A DNA stretch of 59,914 nucleotides, taken from NCBI GenBank assembly GCA_013298805.1, contig JAAFIU010000005.1, forward strand, positions 1 through 59,914. Direction: 5' to 3'. Below are positions 33,541 through 42,716 of this stretch, one piece after another (position 1 is the stretch's first letter; every line of letters begins with the position of its first letter). The translations under genes and the position numbers were made by a program. Source of the stretch: Cytophagales bacterium. Lineage in GTDB: Bacteria > Bacteroidota > Bacteroidia > Cytophagales > Spirosomataceae. The notes under the pieces were generated by a model. That model was given only the letters and a program-made list of their open reading frames with translations, ran no database searches and had not been told where the DNA came from.

Positions 33541-34752
33541 TTACACTCCTGTAAAAGAAGCCTTAAATTTTTTACACATATTAAAACGATGGTTTGGCGG
33601 ACGCATCAAATCTTCGACGATCGTAATCGTATCAACACGTTTTATTAATTGTTCAAAAAATACCTGCATTTCTCGGCGGCCAAGATGCTCGCCCAAACAT
33701 TGGTGAGGTCCACCTGCACCAAATGCCACTTGTTTTCTGGCATCACGGGTAATATCAAATTTCTCAGGGTCAGGAAAAACTCGTTCGTCAAAATTGGCAG
33801 ATTCATAATATAAAACGACTTTGTCGCCTGCTTTGATTTGTTGACCACGAATTTCAATATCTTCCAGTGCATTACGTCTGAAATTAATGGTAGCCGAAGC
33901 ATAACGCAAAGACTCGTTAATTGCACCGTTTATTAAACTTGGATCAGCTTTAAGCATTGCCCATTGGTCTGGATTTTTTGATAAATGACTTATGCCAGTT
34001 GCCAAACTTGAGCCTGTTGTTTCGGCACCTGCACCCAACAATAATGCCACAAAACCGCCTACTTCTTGGTCGGTTAAATACCTGCCTTCCACCTGAGAAG
34101 TTACAATTCTGCTCATTACATCATCGCCTGGATTTGCTCTTCGGCTGGCTGCCATTTTTGTACTATAATCTATCATGGCATAATGTGCGGCATCCCCTTT
34201 TACACGGTCGGGACTAAACGCATAATACGTCCATTCTACAAATTTATCGTGGTCTTCTTGGGGCATACCCAACATATCGGCAATCACACGAACGGGATAA
34301 GTATTCACTAAAGTTTTCACTACGTCCACCTCAGTATCTGCCAAAAACACATCAATTATATCGTTGGCATTGGCACGCATTTTATCAATCAATTGGTCTA
34401 AATAACGAGGTGCAAAGGCGGGTCCAACTATATTTCGCCACATACGATGGTCGGGGTCGTCCATGTGAAGCATTCCCAAAGAACGGTTACGGGCTTCGGG
34501 CCAATCTTCGGGCGACGTACCAAATTTGCTACTAAATACCTTCGCATTGCGAGTAATTGCTTGTACGTCTTCATACAACGTTACCGCCCAAAAACCTGCT
34601 CCACCATTTGGGGCATAAGGTGTTACGACTTCGGGATGAAACGAAATGGGGGCTTCATCTCTTAATGTTTTGTATGCTTCGTGCCTGTCTTCTCTTGCCC
34701 AAAAAGCAGGGGCAGTCATGAGCATATCGGAGGTTTCATCAAATTTTTTCAT
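33541..34752 (-). CDS. cytochrome P450 monooxygenase
   Basis: 403 residues, the usual length of a soluble bacterial class I P450, with no membrane anchor. Motifs: I-helix oxygen-binding groove 'AGAETT' (241-246), ExxR as E280-S-L-R283, and the haem loop 'FGAGGPHQCLG' (344-354) with thiolate ligand Cys352. The family inserts one oxygen atom into an organic substrate using electrons from a redox partner. The gene lies 35 bp after a PDR-type reductase, which probably supplies electrons directly. The substrate is not evident; an adjacent carboxylesterase-like hydrolase suggests an ester or a hydrophobic acid derivative. Confidence 0.96.
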   Translation of the reverse strand: MKKFDETSDMLMTAPAFWAREDRHEAYKTLRDEAPISFHPEVVTPYAPNGGAGFWAVTLYEDVQAITRNAKVFSSKFGTSPEDWPEARNRSLGMLHMDDPDHRMWRNIVGPAFAPRYLDQLIDKMRANANDIIDVFLADTEVDVVKTLVNTYPVRVIADMLGMPQEDHDKFVEWTYYAFSPDRVKGDAAHYAMIDYSTKMAASRRANPGDDVMSRIVTSQVEGRYLTDQEVGGFVALLLGAGAETTGSSLATGISHLSKNPDQWAMLKADPSLINGAINESLRYASATINFRRNALEDIEIRGQQIKAGDKVVLYYESANFDERVFPDPEKFDITRDARKQVAFGAGGPHQCLGEHLGRREMQVFFEQLIKRVDTITIVEDLMRPPNHRFNMCKKFKASFTGV

Positions 34753-34787
34753 CGTCTATTTTAAGATTGTTTTTGGATTAATAAAAA

Positions 34788-35729
34788 TTAAAGGTCAAGT
34801 GCTAATCGTGAACAATTAGCTCTTGAAATACAAATCATCATGGTTTTTGAGGCGATTCTTTCGGCTTCACTCAATACAGAATCTCGATGAATCACCTGAC
34901 CGCTTATTATTGGCGTTTCGCAAGAGCCACAAATTCCTTCTGAACATGAATGTGAAACATAAATTCCTGCTGCCTCAGCTACTTCTAAAATAGACTGTTC
35001 ACGATTTACTTTTGCCGTAATGCCCGAATAAGAAAATACTACCTCAAATTCGTCAAAGCCGCTATCGTCTGTCAATGGTTTTGCAGAAAAACGTTCGGAT
35101 ATTACCGTTATATTAGCAAATTGATGTCCCAATTCTTCTACCTTGTCCATCAAAAGTTCTGGACCACAGCAATAAATAGTTAAGGATTTATGAAGGTCAA
35201 GAATTTGTGTAAAATCGGGTCTTTCGGTGGTATCTCTTGGGTAGAATGTTACTTTATTTCCGTAAGATTTCAGGTCTTCAACATAAGCCATATTTTCCAA
35301 ACTTCGACCTATATAATGCAGTTCCCAGTCCGAATTTTCGGCTTCTGCTTGGCGAATCATGGGCAGCAAAGGAGTTATTCCAATTCCTCCTGCAATGAAT
35401 ACTTGATGGTTGGCGTTTGCGCTTAAATATTCAAAATGATTGCGTGGTTTTCCAACGGTCAATTCGCTCCCTAATGTTGCATTTTGCTCAATCCAAACCG
35501 AACCGCCACGTCCATTTTCATCTACCAAAATACCCAAAAGCAAACAGTTTTCATCGCTATATGAATTGATGATAGAATACTGTCGAGCCTGTCCATCAGG
35601 CAAGAAAATATCTACATGAGCCCCCGCCGACCATTTAGGTAATTGGTCATGGATTGGTTGCAGTTTTAACGAAATGATATTTTTTGCAAGCGTTTGTCTT
35701 TCAATAACTTGCACGATTATTTTATCCAT
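34788..35729 (-). CDS. PDR/VanB-type flavin and 2Fe-2S oxidoreductase
   Basis: 313 residues in the order of phthalate dioxygenase reductase: flavin-binding barrel with 'RQYSI' (49-53), NAD(P)-binding domain with 'GGIGITPLLPM' (114-124) and 'YCCGPELLM', then a C-terminal plant-type 2Fe-2S ferredoxin domain with Cys262, Cys267, Cys270 and Cys300. Such proteins pass electrons from NAD(P)H to an oxygenase. Spacing of 10 bp from the DUF2470 gene and 35 bp to the P450 gene indicates one operon, so it is the likely redox partner of the P450. Confidence 0.94.
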   Translation of the reverse strand: MDKIIVQVIERQTLAKNIISLKLQPIHDQLPKWSAGAHVDIFLPDGQARQYSIINSYSDENCLLLGILVDENGRGGSVWIEQNATLGSELTVGKPRNHFEYLSANANHQVFIAGGIGITPLLPMIRQAEAENSDWELHYIGRSLENMAYVEDLKSYGNKVTFYPRDTTERPDFTQILDLHKSLTIYCCGPELLMDKVEELGHQFANITVISERFSAKPLTDDSGFDEFEVVFSYSGITAKVNREQSILEVAEAAGIYVSHSCSEGICGSCETPIISGQVIHRDSVLSEAERIASKTMMICISRANCSRLALDL

Positions 35730-35739
35730 AAAAAATTAT

Positions 35740-36024
35740 TTATCGAGTTCCAAAATTATCCATTGCCTTGTTCAACAATGCCATCAACTGTTCCCGTACC
35801 TCTGGGCGTTCGCTAATTTCTTTCTGCCAAGGCAAGCGAATTCTTCTCTCTTCGGTAGGAGAATATGCCTTAAAATCAGCCCCTTTTTCGTCAAAAGAAA
35901 TCAAATCGGCACGAGTAAACGAGCGGTCGCCCGTATGCCCTTGAATAATTGTCAAATTACTTTCTGTTGGGTCATTGTTCATATAAGAACAAATCGCTTC
36001 TAAAACATCAGGACTAAAAGCCAT
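35740..36024 (-). CDS. small DUF2470-like protein
   Basis: 94 residues without signal peptide. The order 'FSPDVLEAICSYMNNDPTESNL' (3-24), 'TRADLISFDEKGADFKAYSP' and 'RRIRLPW' followed by 'SERPEVREQLMALL' matches the DUF2470 fold found at the C-terminus of haem-utilisation and PPOX-type proteins. The family's usual HMNxDH motif is here YMNNDP, so both histidines are absent. It lies between the hydrolase and the PDR reductase with gaps of 13 and 10 bp, so it is part of the P450 operon. A role in haem handling or redox coupling is a guess; the family call is moderately sure. Confidence 0.62.
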   Translation of the reverse strand: MAFSPDVLEAICSYMNNDPTESNLTIIQGHTGDRSFTRADLISFDEKGADFKAYSPTEERRIRLPWQKEISERPEVREQLMALLNKAMDNFGTR

Positions 36025-36037
36025 TGCTATCTATATT

Positions 36038-36943
36038 TTAAATGTTATTGAAAAATTGGAGAGTATCGTCAATCAATTCGTCTGAGCCTTTACCAAAACT
36101 AAAAAAACCGTGAATAGCATCGGGATAGGTTTTGAAAACGACATTTTGAAAACGTTTACTTAAATGTTCTGCATACATAATGGACGACCTTAGCAACTTA
36201 TCTTTCCCTGCCCCCACAATAAAAGTGGGCGGTAAATTATCAAAATGGGAAATATCCATAGGAGTAAGAGGAATCTCTGATGCAAAATCTTTTTCGTGTG
36301 CATTCGCTCCTCCGTAAGCCTTTAAGAGTGTTTTTCCATTTGGGAATCTATCTTCAAGCAAAACAAAGCGGTCATTTACACCATACACATTTACGATACT
36401 TTTGACGGTGGGTAATTGACTAATATCAATGGCATCTTTGGGATAAATGGTAGGATTAGACAAGAAAATACCCAACATCATCGCCAGATTACCACCTGAC
36501 GAATCGCCAATCAAATGAATTTGCTCATGTTCGGGATAATTTTTCTTAATCCAGCTTAATGCTTTCAGCAAAGAAAGTAACATATAAGGATGCGGATGTT
36601 GGGGGGCTAATGGATAATTGATGCTAAATACGGGATACCCAGCATCTGAAAATTTCAAAAGAGGTTTTGAATAAAATGCTCCCTTACTTCCACCAACCCA
36701 GCCGCCACCGTGTATATGCACAATGGCTGTTTTACCTGTTGAAGGCTTTGTTGTGGATAATTTATCTAATTTTTCATTAGGTAAATCACCGTAAGAATAC
36801 TCTGTAACTCTTCCAGTAGGATACTTTTTACCCCCTATAAATTCTATTAAAGGGATAATTCCATCTCGAACCAACGCAATACGTATTTTTTCGCCAAAAG
36901 TTAATTCGGTAGGAATAATTATATTCTTCATATTTGCTTGCAT
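36038..36943 (-). CDS. alpha/beta hydrolase (HSL/carboxylesterase type)
   Basis: About 301 residues from the ATG at 36943 (another lies at 36931; an upstream TTG at 36970 seems less likely). It has the oxyanion-hole motif HGGGW and nucleophile elbow 'GDSSGG', about 68 residues apart, as in the hormone-sensitive-lipase group (Abhydrolase_3). Catalytic Asp and His are probably in 'GAGKDKLL' and 'DAIHGF' near the C-terminus. No signal peptide, so it is cytoplasmic. It hydrolyses small esters by family. It lies 93-120 bp after the AraC regulator and just before the DUF2470/PDR/P450 genes, so it likely acts on a substrate or product of the P450. Confidence 0.9.
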   Translation of the reverse strand: MQANMKNIIIPTELTFGEKIRIALVRDGIIPLIEFIGGKKYPTGRVTEYSYGDLPNEKLDKLSTTKPSTGKTAIVHIHGGGWVGGSKGAFYSKPLLKFSDAGYPVFSINYPLAPQHPHPYMLLSLLKALSWIKKNYPEHEQIHLIGDSSGGNLAMMLGIFLSNPTIYPKDAIDISQLPTVKSIVNVYGVNDRFVLLEDRFPNGKTLLKAYGGANAHEKDFASEIPLTPMDISHFDNLPPTFIVGAGKDKLLRSSIMYAEHLSKRFQNVVFKTYPDAIHGFFSFGKGSDELIDDTLQFFNNI

Positions 36944-37062
36944 AATTTGTGGTAAAAAGCCTTTATTCAAATTGTGATTATTTGAATAAAATATAGTACA
37001 AATGTATGAATCAAAAAAGACGATAAATAAGCGAAAAAGAAGAAAAAATAAGCTAAAAACGA

Positions 37063-37965
37063 CTATTGTCTGTATTTTTTGGGAGTTTTACCAACTTTAT
37101 TCTTGAAAAGACGAATAAAGTCACTTGGGTTGGTTTCTGAAAGTTTAAAAGCAATTTCACCGATGCTTAAATCGGTTTGTCTAAGCATAACTTTTGCTTC
37201 CAAGACAATCATATCCGTTAAAACCTCATGTGCAGTTTTGCCAGTAACGGCTTTGACACTTCTGTTGAGGAAATCGGGCGAAATAGATAGCATTTCGGCG
37301 TAGTCAGTAACTTTTTTAGTCTGATAAATATGTTGAGCAAGCAGGTTTTTGAATTTTTTTGTGAGCATATAAGCCGCCTTTTGTGGAATCTCCACCTGTT
37401 TTTGTTCTACAAGTTCCAATTCTTTGAAAATGGTAGCTAAAAGCAAACTAACCAAGCCCAAATCAATAATTTGAGAACTTAAATAAATCTTTTCCAAACG
37501 CTCAAGCATCGTAATGATGTAAGCCTTCATCTCATTACTTACTTTGACGATAGGTTCTGAAAAGGCTTGTAGAAAATTTATATCATCGAATAATGTGTTG
37601 TGCGGAAAAATATCATCAAAAATTTGGGCATCAAAATAACAAAAAAAACCTTTGGAATTAGCTTGTATAAATTCGTGCGTGGTAATTTGAAAGGCAGGCA
37701 TGAAAAAAAAAGTATTATCCGAAAATTCATATTCATCTAAGTCTTTACTTCTTTTTGAGGTTCCTTCGGTCAAGAAAATAAAATCATAGACCGTTTTTCT
37801 ATGGGGAGGCAAAGGGAATTTAATGTCAGGCAACACATCTTCAAGCCTATTGATATGAAATAAGCCATAAGACCCTCCAATTTTCATTTTCCAGTCTTCT
37901 CTAAAATAAAAATCAAAAAGCTCTTCGGGGAGAAGTGGTTTTATTTTTTTGTCAAGAATATCCAT
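37063..37965 (-). CDS. AraC-family transcriptional regulator
   Basis: 300 residues. The N-terminal half is a cupin-like sensing domain, and the C-terminal 100 residues carry the two HTH motifs of AraC proteins ('VTDYAEMLSISPDFLNRSVKAVTGK' split over residues about 218-242, and 'SIGEIAFKLSETNPSDFIRLFKNKVGKTPKKYRQ' cut into the second helix pair, ending the protein). It lies upstream and in the same direction as the hydrolase-P450 operon and is the likely local regulator, probably responding to the pathway substrate; that is inferred from position. Confidence 0.93.
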   Translation of the reverse strand: MDILDKKIKPLLPEELFDFYFREDWKMKIGGSYGLFHINRLEDVLPDIKFPLPPHRKTVYDFIFLTEGTSKRSKDLDEYEFSDNTFFFMPAFQITTHEFIQANSKGFFCYFDAQIFDDIFPHNTLFDDINFLQAFSEPIVKVSNEMKAYIITMLERLEKIYLSSQIIDLGLVSLLLATIFKELELVEQKQVEIPQKAAYMLTKKFKNLLAQHIYQTKKVTDYAEMLSISPDFLNRSVKAVTGKTAHEVLTDMIVLEAKVMLRQTDLSIGEIAFKLSETNPSDFIRLFKNKVGKTPKKYRQ

Positions 37966-37995
37966 TTGTGAAGGGGTGCTAAAAATATAATACTA

Positions 37996-38053
37996 AGAAC
38001 AATGGATTTTAACTCATTGACATCAAAAAATCAAGGGGTGAAAACCCATTGTT
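37996..38053. repeat. imperfect inverted repeat upstream of AraC gene
   Basis: agaacaatggattttaac is matched by the complement of gtgaaaacccattgttct about 20 bases further on. It lies just upstream of the AraC start codon (37965) and may be an operator or hairpin leader. Nothing else was recognised here apart from the next hairpin. Confidence 0.45.
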
Positions 38054-38110
38054 CTCTTTCAGGAGCAATACATTTATAGGACTGCCGTGAAGGGAAAGGT
38101 TGAAATAATA

Positions 38111-38162
38111 GTTCTTCTAAGATTTATATAAACTTCTCATCCCATATAAATTTTAGAAGAAC
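38111..38162. terminator. long hairpin downstream of AddB-like gene
   Basis: gttcttctaagatttatat pairs with atataaattttagaagaac with one mismatch around a short loop. It follows the stop of the minus-strand nuclease gene (38204) and precedes the AraC promoter region, so it probably ends the nuclease transcript. Confidence 0.75.
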
Positions 38163-38203
38163 CCAAAAGTACATTTACTTTTGCCCTTTATATTTAATAG
38201 GAA

Positions 38204-41191
38204 CTATCTCCCACAAATCCGTCGATAATCACAATAAACGCAATTTTCTACGTCTTTTCGTTTTTCAAATGGACTTTCTGGATTGAGTAAATCACTGACG
38301 AATGCTTGCAAATATTTCTCGGACTCAATAATGAAATCTTGGATTGTTTCGCCTTCTTGAAACTCAATTTTTTGTTGTAAAAGTCCAGCTTCGATGTTTC
38401 GGAAAGAGTAAATTCCTGAGCTAACTTCATTTTCAGTTTCTTTCAATTTTACACCATTGATTGTCAAGCCATTTTTTGAAGTCATTTGCTTCAAGACCAT
38501 GTATTTGTACAACCACAACTGTCGGAATTTATCTTTGTCCTTATCCGTCAGAAGATTTTCAGCTAAGTCTTCTATATTGATTTTCAAATCTTTCGCTTCA
38601 ACTTTACCCGTTTTATAGTCAATTACTCGTACTTGATTTCCATTGGCCCTGTCCATTCGGTCAATTCGTCCTGCAATTTTTACGGGTAAAATTCTTTCGT
38701 TTACGTTCGCTGCAAATTGTACTTTCAAAGTCTTTTCAACATCCAATAGTTCCAACGGAAACAACTCATTATCAAGTTGATAACGCAAGAATTTCTTCAC
38801 AATAGTTTCGCCAACTTGATACAAAATATAGTTCATGCCTTCCTCTGCTCGCAAACCTTGATTAGTTTCTTTGAAAGCCTGTTTCAGGTAAGATTGAATA
38901 TTTTTCAAGACGGTTTCTAAATCCTCTTTTTCAACCACGCCACCATTATCCACAAACTCTTTATCAATATTTTCAAAGGTTTTATGAATCCAATTTCCGA
39001 AAGTATCCACCCCGATTTTTTCTTCGACGGTTTCCTCCTCCGCAATGCCCGCAATCCGACTAAAATAATATTTCAATGAACAGTCCAAATACTGATTCAA
39101 ATGCGAAGGATAAATACCTTTTTCAGTAATTTCTTTTTCAATAAATGCCAAAATATCGTCCGTTTTCTGGATTTCTAATTTGGTTTCTTCTTCTCTTTCT
39201 TCGTCGCCCGCAATGAATTTAATGGACGGATACGTCAAGGTAATATTTTTATTGGCTTTGGCTAATTCATGCTCAATTTGCAGAATAAAGCGACTTTTTT
39301 CACCCGCTCCATACGTATCCGAGGGCAAAACGTGAACTAATACGATTTCTTTGGCACGTTGTAAAAGCCTAAAAAAGTGATAAGCCATTACCGAATCGGC
39401 GTGATTATGAGTCGGTAAATTGAACTGCGGGTCGCTCAAAGCATCAAACGGAATCAAGGTATTTTGTCGCTTTCCCTGCGGTAAAGTTCCTTCGTTTACC
39501 GAGAGAATAATTACCTTTTCAAAATCCAAAGTTCGGGTTTCCAACATACCCATTATCTGCAAACTTTCATCCGTTTCCGACTCAAAAGGGATTTTGGTTT
39601 GCTTGATAAATTCGTACAAAAAGGTCTTGAAACTCCGCATTGTTACAGTGTCTTTCCGAGCCTCCAAAATACCTTCCATTCTCTGCAAAATCAGGTAAAA
39701 TTGGTACAGATATTCTGTTTCAACTGCATCCTGAGATTCTTTATAAACGTCTCGTAATAAGTCGATTAAGGCATAAAAACACTTGATGGCATTTTGCGGA
39801 TTGTTATTCCAATGTTTAAAAATTATCTCAAAAAGCGGGTCATTTTCTGCAATTTCTAAGAGTTCTTTGGAGCTAAGGAATACACGGTTTCGCTCGGTGA
39901 TTTCTCTGAGGGTTTTTCGGATTGGGTTTTCGGTTTCTTCTTCCGCTATTTGATACTTCATCAACTCCCAACGCCTCAAAAATGGATGATTCAATACCTT
40001 AACCACCTGACGATGAGAGAATTTTGGAATTTTAACCGTACCACCATCTTCAGTTTTGAATTCTACTAAATTACGTTGTAACTCAAAAAGCGAATCAATT
40101 AGGGTGAAAAGCATGGAGTTTTTTAAAGACAAACCCATGGTGATATTAAAATCCTTCACCGATTCGTCCAAAGAATTCATTACGGGAACAAGTAAATTCT
40201 CATCTCCCAAAACGATAGCCGTTTGAGTATTTTCTGCTTTTCCCTTTTCTCCTTCCTCCTTTTCAGCATTCCAACTTCGATAAATATGTCCTGCCACTTT
40301 TGCCTGAATGCTGGCATTAGACACTCCAATTACTTGGATATTTTTCGTTCCTTTTACTAACTCATCAGTTTCCCAAAGCCATTCTTTGTTATAGAGTGGC
40401 GGAATCCCATTTTTATCATCACCTTCTTTGTAATAACGCAACCAAGCTCCTGCTTTTTGGTCTTTATTTTTGAGAATATAAGTATCTGTGTCCCAAAGGG
40501 TTTCAGCAAAATCTTTGCGTTTTAAAAGCGTTCTAATAATGCGTTCTTCGGCATCACTGAGAGCGTTAAATCCCACAAAATAATACTTCAAATGCTTATC
40601 TTTTTCAAGAATATATTGCTCAACATTCTCGGCTAAATCACGGTATGCCATACCCCGATACACTAAACCTTGCTCGGTCAAACGATTTCTCAAGTTTTGA
40701 TAAACCGTAAAAATATTCTCGAATAACTTAAAATATCGGTCGGTTCTGTCAGTTTTTAGGTTCTTATCTTTCTGAGATTCACCCAATTGCATTTGCCAGC
40801 GTTCCAAAGCTTTCGCCTCCGACATATAACTAAACAACGCCTTTGCATCCACCAAATATTGGTCAATTTTGTCAAAATCATTCAAAAGCGTAGTTGCCCA
40901 AGTCATGAATTTCTCAAAAGCTACATTGGGGTCAATTTCCTTAAAAACATCATATAATTCAAACAGTAAAGCCACTGGGTCAATTTGCCGAAGCCCCGTC
41001 ATTTCCATCACAAAATCATCTACTGATAAAACGTCAGGAGCTAAAAAAGGCACATCAGAAAGTTTTGCTAATGCCTGTTTAAAATATAAAACCCCACGCC
41101 GAGAAGGGAGAACGATACAAACTTTAGAAAGCTGATTATGAGAATGTTGCGAATAAATATATTGTGCCGAACGGTCGAGGAAAGTTTGCAT
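38204..41191 (-). CDS. AddB-like PD-(D/E)XK nuclease/helicase-fold protein
   Basis: 995 residues, large and soluble. The N-terminus ('VCIVLPSRRGVLYFKQAL', 'VLSVDDFVMEMTG') resembles the AddB family start, with no functional Walker A. The C-terminal nuclease domain has 'GRIDRMDR' and 'VRVIDYKTGK', giving the Asp and Lys of the PD-(D/E)XK site. Cysteines in 'YLDCSLKYYF' (about 694) and 'CVYCDYRRIC' (last 15 residues) match the split four-Cys iron-sulphur cluster of AddB nucleases. By family it works with an AddA helicase in double-strand break processing; AddA is not in this window. Single gene between hairpins. Confidence 0.88.
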   Translation of the reverse strand: MQTFLDRSAQYIYSQHSHNQLSKVCIVLPSRRGVLYFKQALAKLSDVPFLAPDVLSVDDFVMEMTGLRQIDPVALLFELYDVFKEIDPNVAFEKFMTWATTLLNDFDKIDQYLVDAKALFSYMSEAKALERWQMQLGESQKDKNLKTDRTDRYFKLFENIFTVYQNLRNRLTEQGLVYRGMAYRDLAENVEQYILEKDKHLKYYFVGFNALSDAEERIIRTLLKRKDFAETLWDTDTYILKNKDQKAGAWLRYYKEGDDKNGIPPLYNKEWLWETDELVKGTKNIQVIGVSNASIQAKVAGHIYRSWNAEKEEGEKGKAENTQTAIVLGDENLLVPVMNSLDESVKDFNITMGLSLKNSMLFTLIDSLFELQRNLVEFKTEDGGTVKIPKFSHRQVVKVLNHPFLRRWELMKYQIAEEETENPIRKTLREITERNRVFLSSKELLEIAENDPLFEIIFKHWNNNPQNAIKCFYALIDLLRDVYKESQDAVETEYLYQFYLILQRMEGILEARKDTVTMRSFKTFLYEFIKQTKIPFESETDESLQIMGMLETRTLDFEKVIILSVNEGTLPQGKRQNTLIPFDALSDPQFNLPTHNHADSVMAYHFFRLLQRAKEIVLVHVLPSDTYGAGEKSRFILQIEHELAKANKNITLTYPSIKFIAGDEEREEETKLEIQKTDDILAFIEKEITEKGIYPSHLNQYLDCSLKYYFSRIAGIAEEETVEEKIGVDTFGNWIHKTFENIDKEFVDNGGVVEKEDLETVLKNIQSYLKQAFKETNQGLRAEEGMNYILYQVGETIVKKFLRYQLDNELFPLELLDVEKTLKVQFAANVNERILPVKIAGRIDRMDRANGNQVRVIDYKTGKVEAKDLKINIEDLAENLLTDKDKDKFRQLWLYKYMVLKQMTSKNGLTINGVKLKETENEVSSGIYSFRNIEAGLLQQKIEFQEGETIQDFIIESEKYLQAFVSDLLNPESPFEKRKDVENCVYCDYRRICGR

Positions 41192-41251
41192 TTGTTGGGG
41201 TAAAATAATTGCTGTTTATCAAAAATACGGAAGATTTGTGGTTAAAAAAAG

Positions 41252-42016
41252 CTATTCGCCCCCACCCTTCAAAACATTCACCCCTGCCATTTTATATGCT
41301 GCCAATAATTCTTCCGAAGCCAAAGAATCAGTAATGAGATTTTGAACAAAGTCAATCGGAGCAAAAGGTAAATATCGGTCTTTTTCTAATTTTCCCGAAT
41401 CGCAAAGGAAGAAAACTTCATGTGCATTTTGAGCCAAAGCCATCGTTATTTCTGCTTCTTTTTCACTCGAAGCACTCAATCCCGTTTTCAAAGAAATACC
41501 ATCAATACCCACAAAAGCCTTATCGGCTCGGTATCTTTGAAAATGTTCAACGGCAATTTTCCCGTGTGCTGCTTGTCGTTCAAAATCAATTTCTCCACCC
41601 GCAAAATTCAAACTAACTTCTGAGCCAATCAACTCATTAATTATTGGCAATGAATTAGTTACCACTTTAATCTTCATATTCCGAATAAAAGGACACATTC
41701 TAAAAACGGTACTTCCACAGTCTAAAAAAATGACATCACATTCTTGAATTTGTGCCACTGCAATTCTACAAATTTCATCTTTTTGCTCGGCGTTAATGGC
41801 CGATTTCTGAGCAAAACTTACAGGCATTTGAGAAAGACTCACTTTCATTGCTCCGCCGTGAGTACGCACCAATAAACCTTGTTCCGCCAAAATTGCTAAA
41901 TCTCGGCGAACTGTTATTTCAGAAATTTCGAGCAAAATTGCCAATTCCTTCACATCAAGAATGGCTTCTTGCTCTAATTTTTCAAGTATTTTTTGCTTTC
42001 TGACTTGGAAATTCAT
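41252..42016 (-). CDS. DeoR/GlpR-family transcriptional regulator
   Basis: 254 residues. The N-terminal 60 residues form a DeoR winged HTH ('RKQKILEKLEQEAILDVKELA' split, then 'ISEITVRRDLAIL' and 'RTHGGAMK'). The rest is the DeoRC sugar-phosphate sensor fold with 'VIFLDCGSTVFRM' and 'KAFVGIDGISLKTGLS'. Family members repress genes for sugar or nucleoside metabolism and are released by phosphorylated sugars. It is divergent from nudK with only 54 bp between start codons, so both probably share an operator there; the effector is unknown. Confidence 0.93.
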   Translation of the reverse strand: MNFQVRKQKILEKLEQEAILDVKELAILLEISEITVRRDLAILAEQGLLVRTHGGAMKVSLSQMPVSFAQKSAINAEQKDEICRIAVAQIQECDVIFLDCGSTVFRMCPFIRNMKIKVVTNSLPIINELIGSEVSLNFAGGEIDFERQAAHGKIAVEHFQRYRADKAFVGIDGISLKTGLSASSEKEAEITMALAQNAHEVFFLCDSGKLEKDRYLPFAPIDFVQNLITDSLASEELLAAYKMAGVNVLKGGGE

Positions 42017-42070
42017 GTGCTTATTTTAATTTTGTTCAAAAATAATCATATTTAATCATTTTCAATCAAA

Positions 42071-42655
42071 ATGAATTCTAAAATTAAAAATATCAAAACA
42101 GAAGTCCTTTCTGATAATTGGTACATCCTCCGCAAAGTTACATTTGATTTTTTACAGAAAAATGGAGAATGGCAAACCCAAAGTCGTGAGGCTTACGACA
42201 GAGGAAACGGAGCAGTGATTTTGCTCTATAATCAGGAGAGTAAAACCGTGATTTTAACTCGCCAATTCAGAATGCCAACGTATTTAAACGGGAATCCAGA
42301 CGGAATGATGATTGAAGCTTGTGCGGGATTATTGGATGCTGACAATCCAGAAGATTGTATCAGAAAAGAAACGCAGGAAGAAACGGGTTATCAAATTACA
42401 GATGTTCAGAAAATTTTTGAAGTCTATATGTCGCCTGGTTCGGTGACTGAAATTCTCTATTTTTTCGTGGCTTCTTATACCAAAGAACAAAAAATTAATG
42501 AAGGAGGTGGTGTTGACGAAGAAGAGGAAATTGATGTGTTGGAATTAGATTTTCAGAAAGCATTAGATATGATAAAAACGGGCGAAATTAAAGATGCCAA
42601 GACGATTATGCTTTTGCAATATGTGCAGATAAATGGGTTGATTTTAATTTCGTAG
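42071..42655 (+). CDS. nudK: GDP-mannose pyrophosphatase NudK-like Nudix hydrolase
   Basis: 194 residues. The Nudix region reads '[20 protein letters not shown]' followed by TGY (about 82-104), very close to NudK of enterobacteria, and the N-terminal '[15 protein letters not shown]' and '[13 protein letters not shown]' also fit that subfamily. NudK cleaves GDP-mannose to GMP and mannose 1-phosphate with Mg2+. It is divergent from a DeoR-type regulator. The stop codon TAG lies inside the first arm of a GGGCGAAT palindromic repeat. Subfamily assignment rests on sequence resemblance. Confidence 0.88.
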   Translation: MNSKIKNIKTEVLSDNWYILRKVTFDFLQKNGEWQTQSREAYDRGNGAVILLYNQESKTVILTRQFRMPTYLNGNPDGMMIEACAGLLDADNPEDCIRKETQEETGYQITDVQKIFEVYMSPGSVTEILYFFVASYTKEQKINEGGGVDEEEEIDVLELDFQKALDMIKTGEIKDAKTIMLLQYVQINGLILIS

Positions 42656-42714
42656 GGGCGAATCACATTCGCCCAATTCCAAAATTGACAAGGGCGAATG
42701 CGATTCGCCCCTAC
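42652..42714. repeat. GGGCGAAT-type inverted repeat between convergent genes
   Basis: gtaggggcgaatcacattcg (42652 on) and the complementary gaatgcgattcgcccctac (ending 42714) form a long GC-rich hairpin in AT-rich DNA. Each arm is itself palindromic (gggcgaat/attcgccc). Similar GGGCGAAT palindromes are scattered in many bacterial genomes. It fills the whole gap between nudK and miaE, provides the nudK stop codon, and may act as a bidirectional terminator. Confidence 0.85.
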
Positions 42715-42716
42715 TA

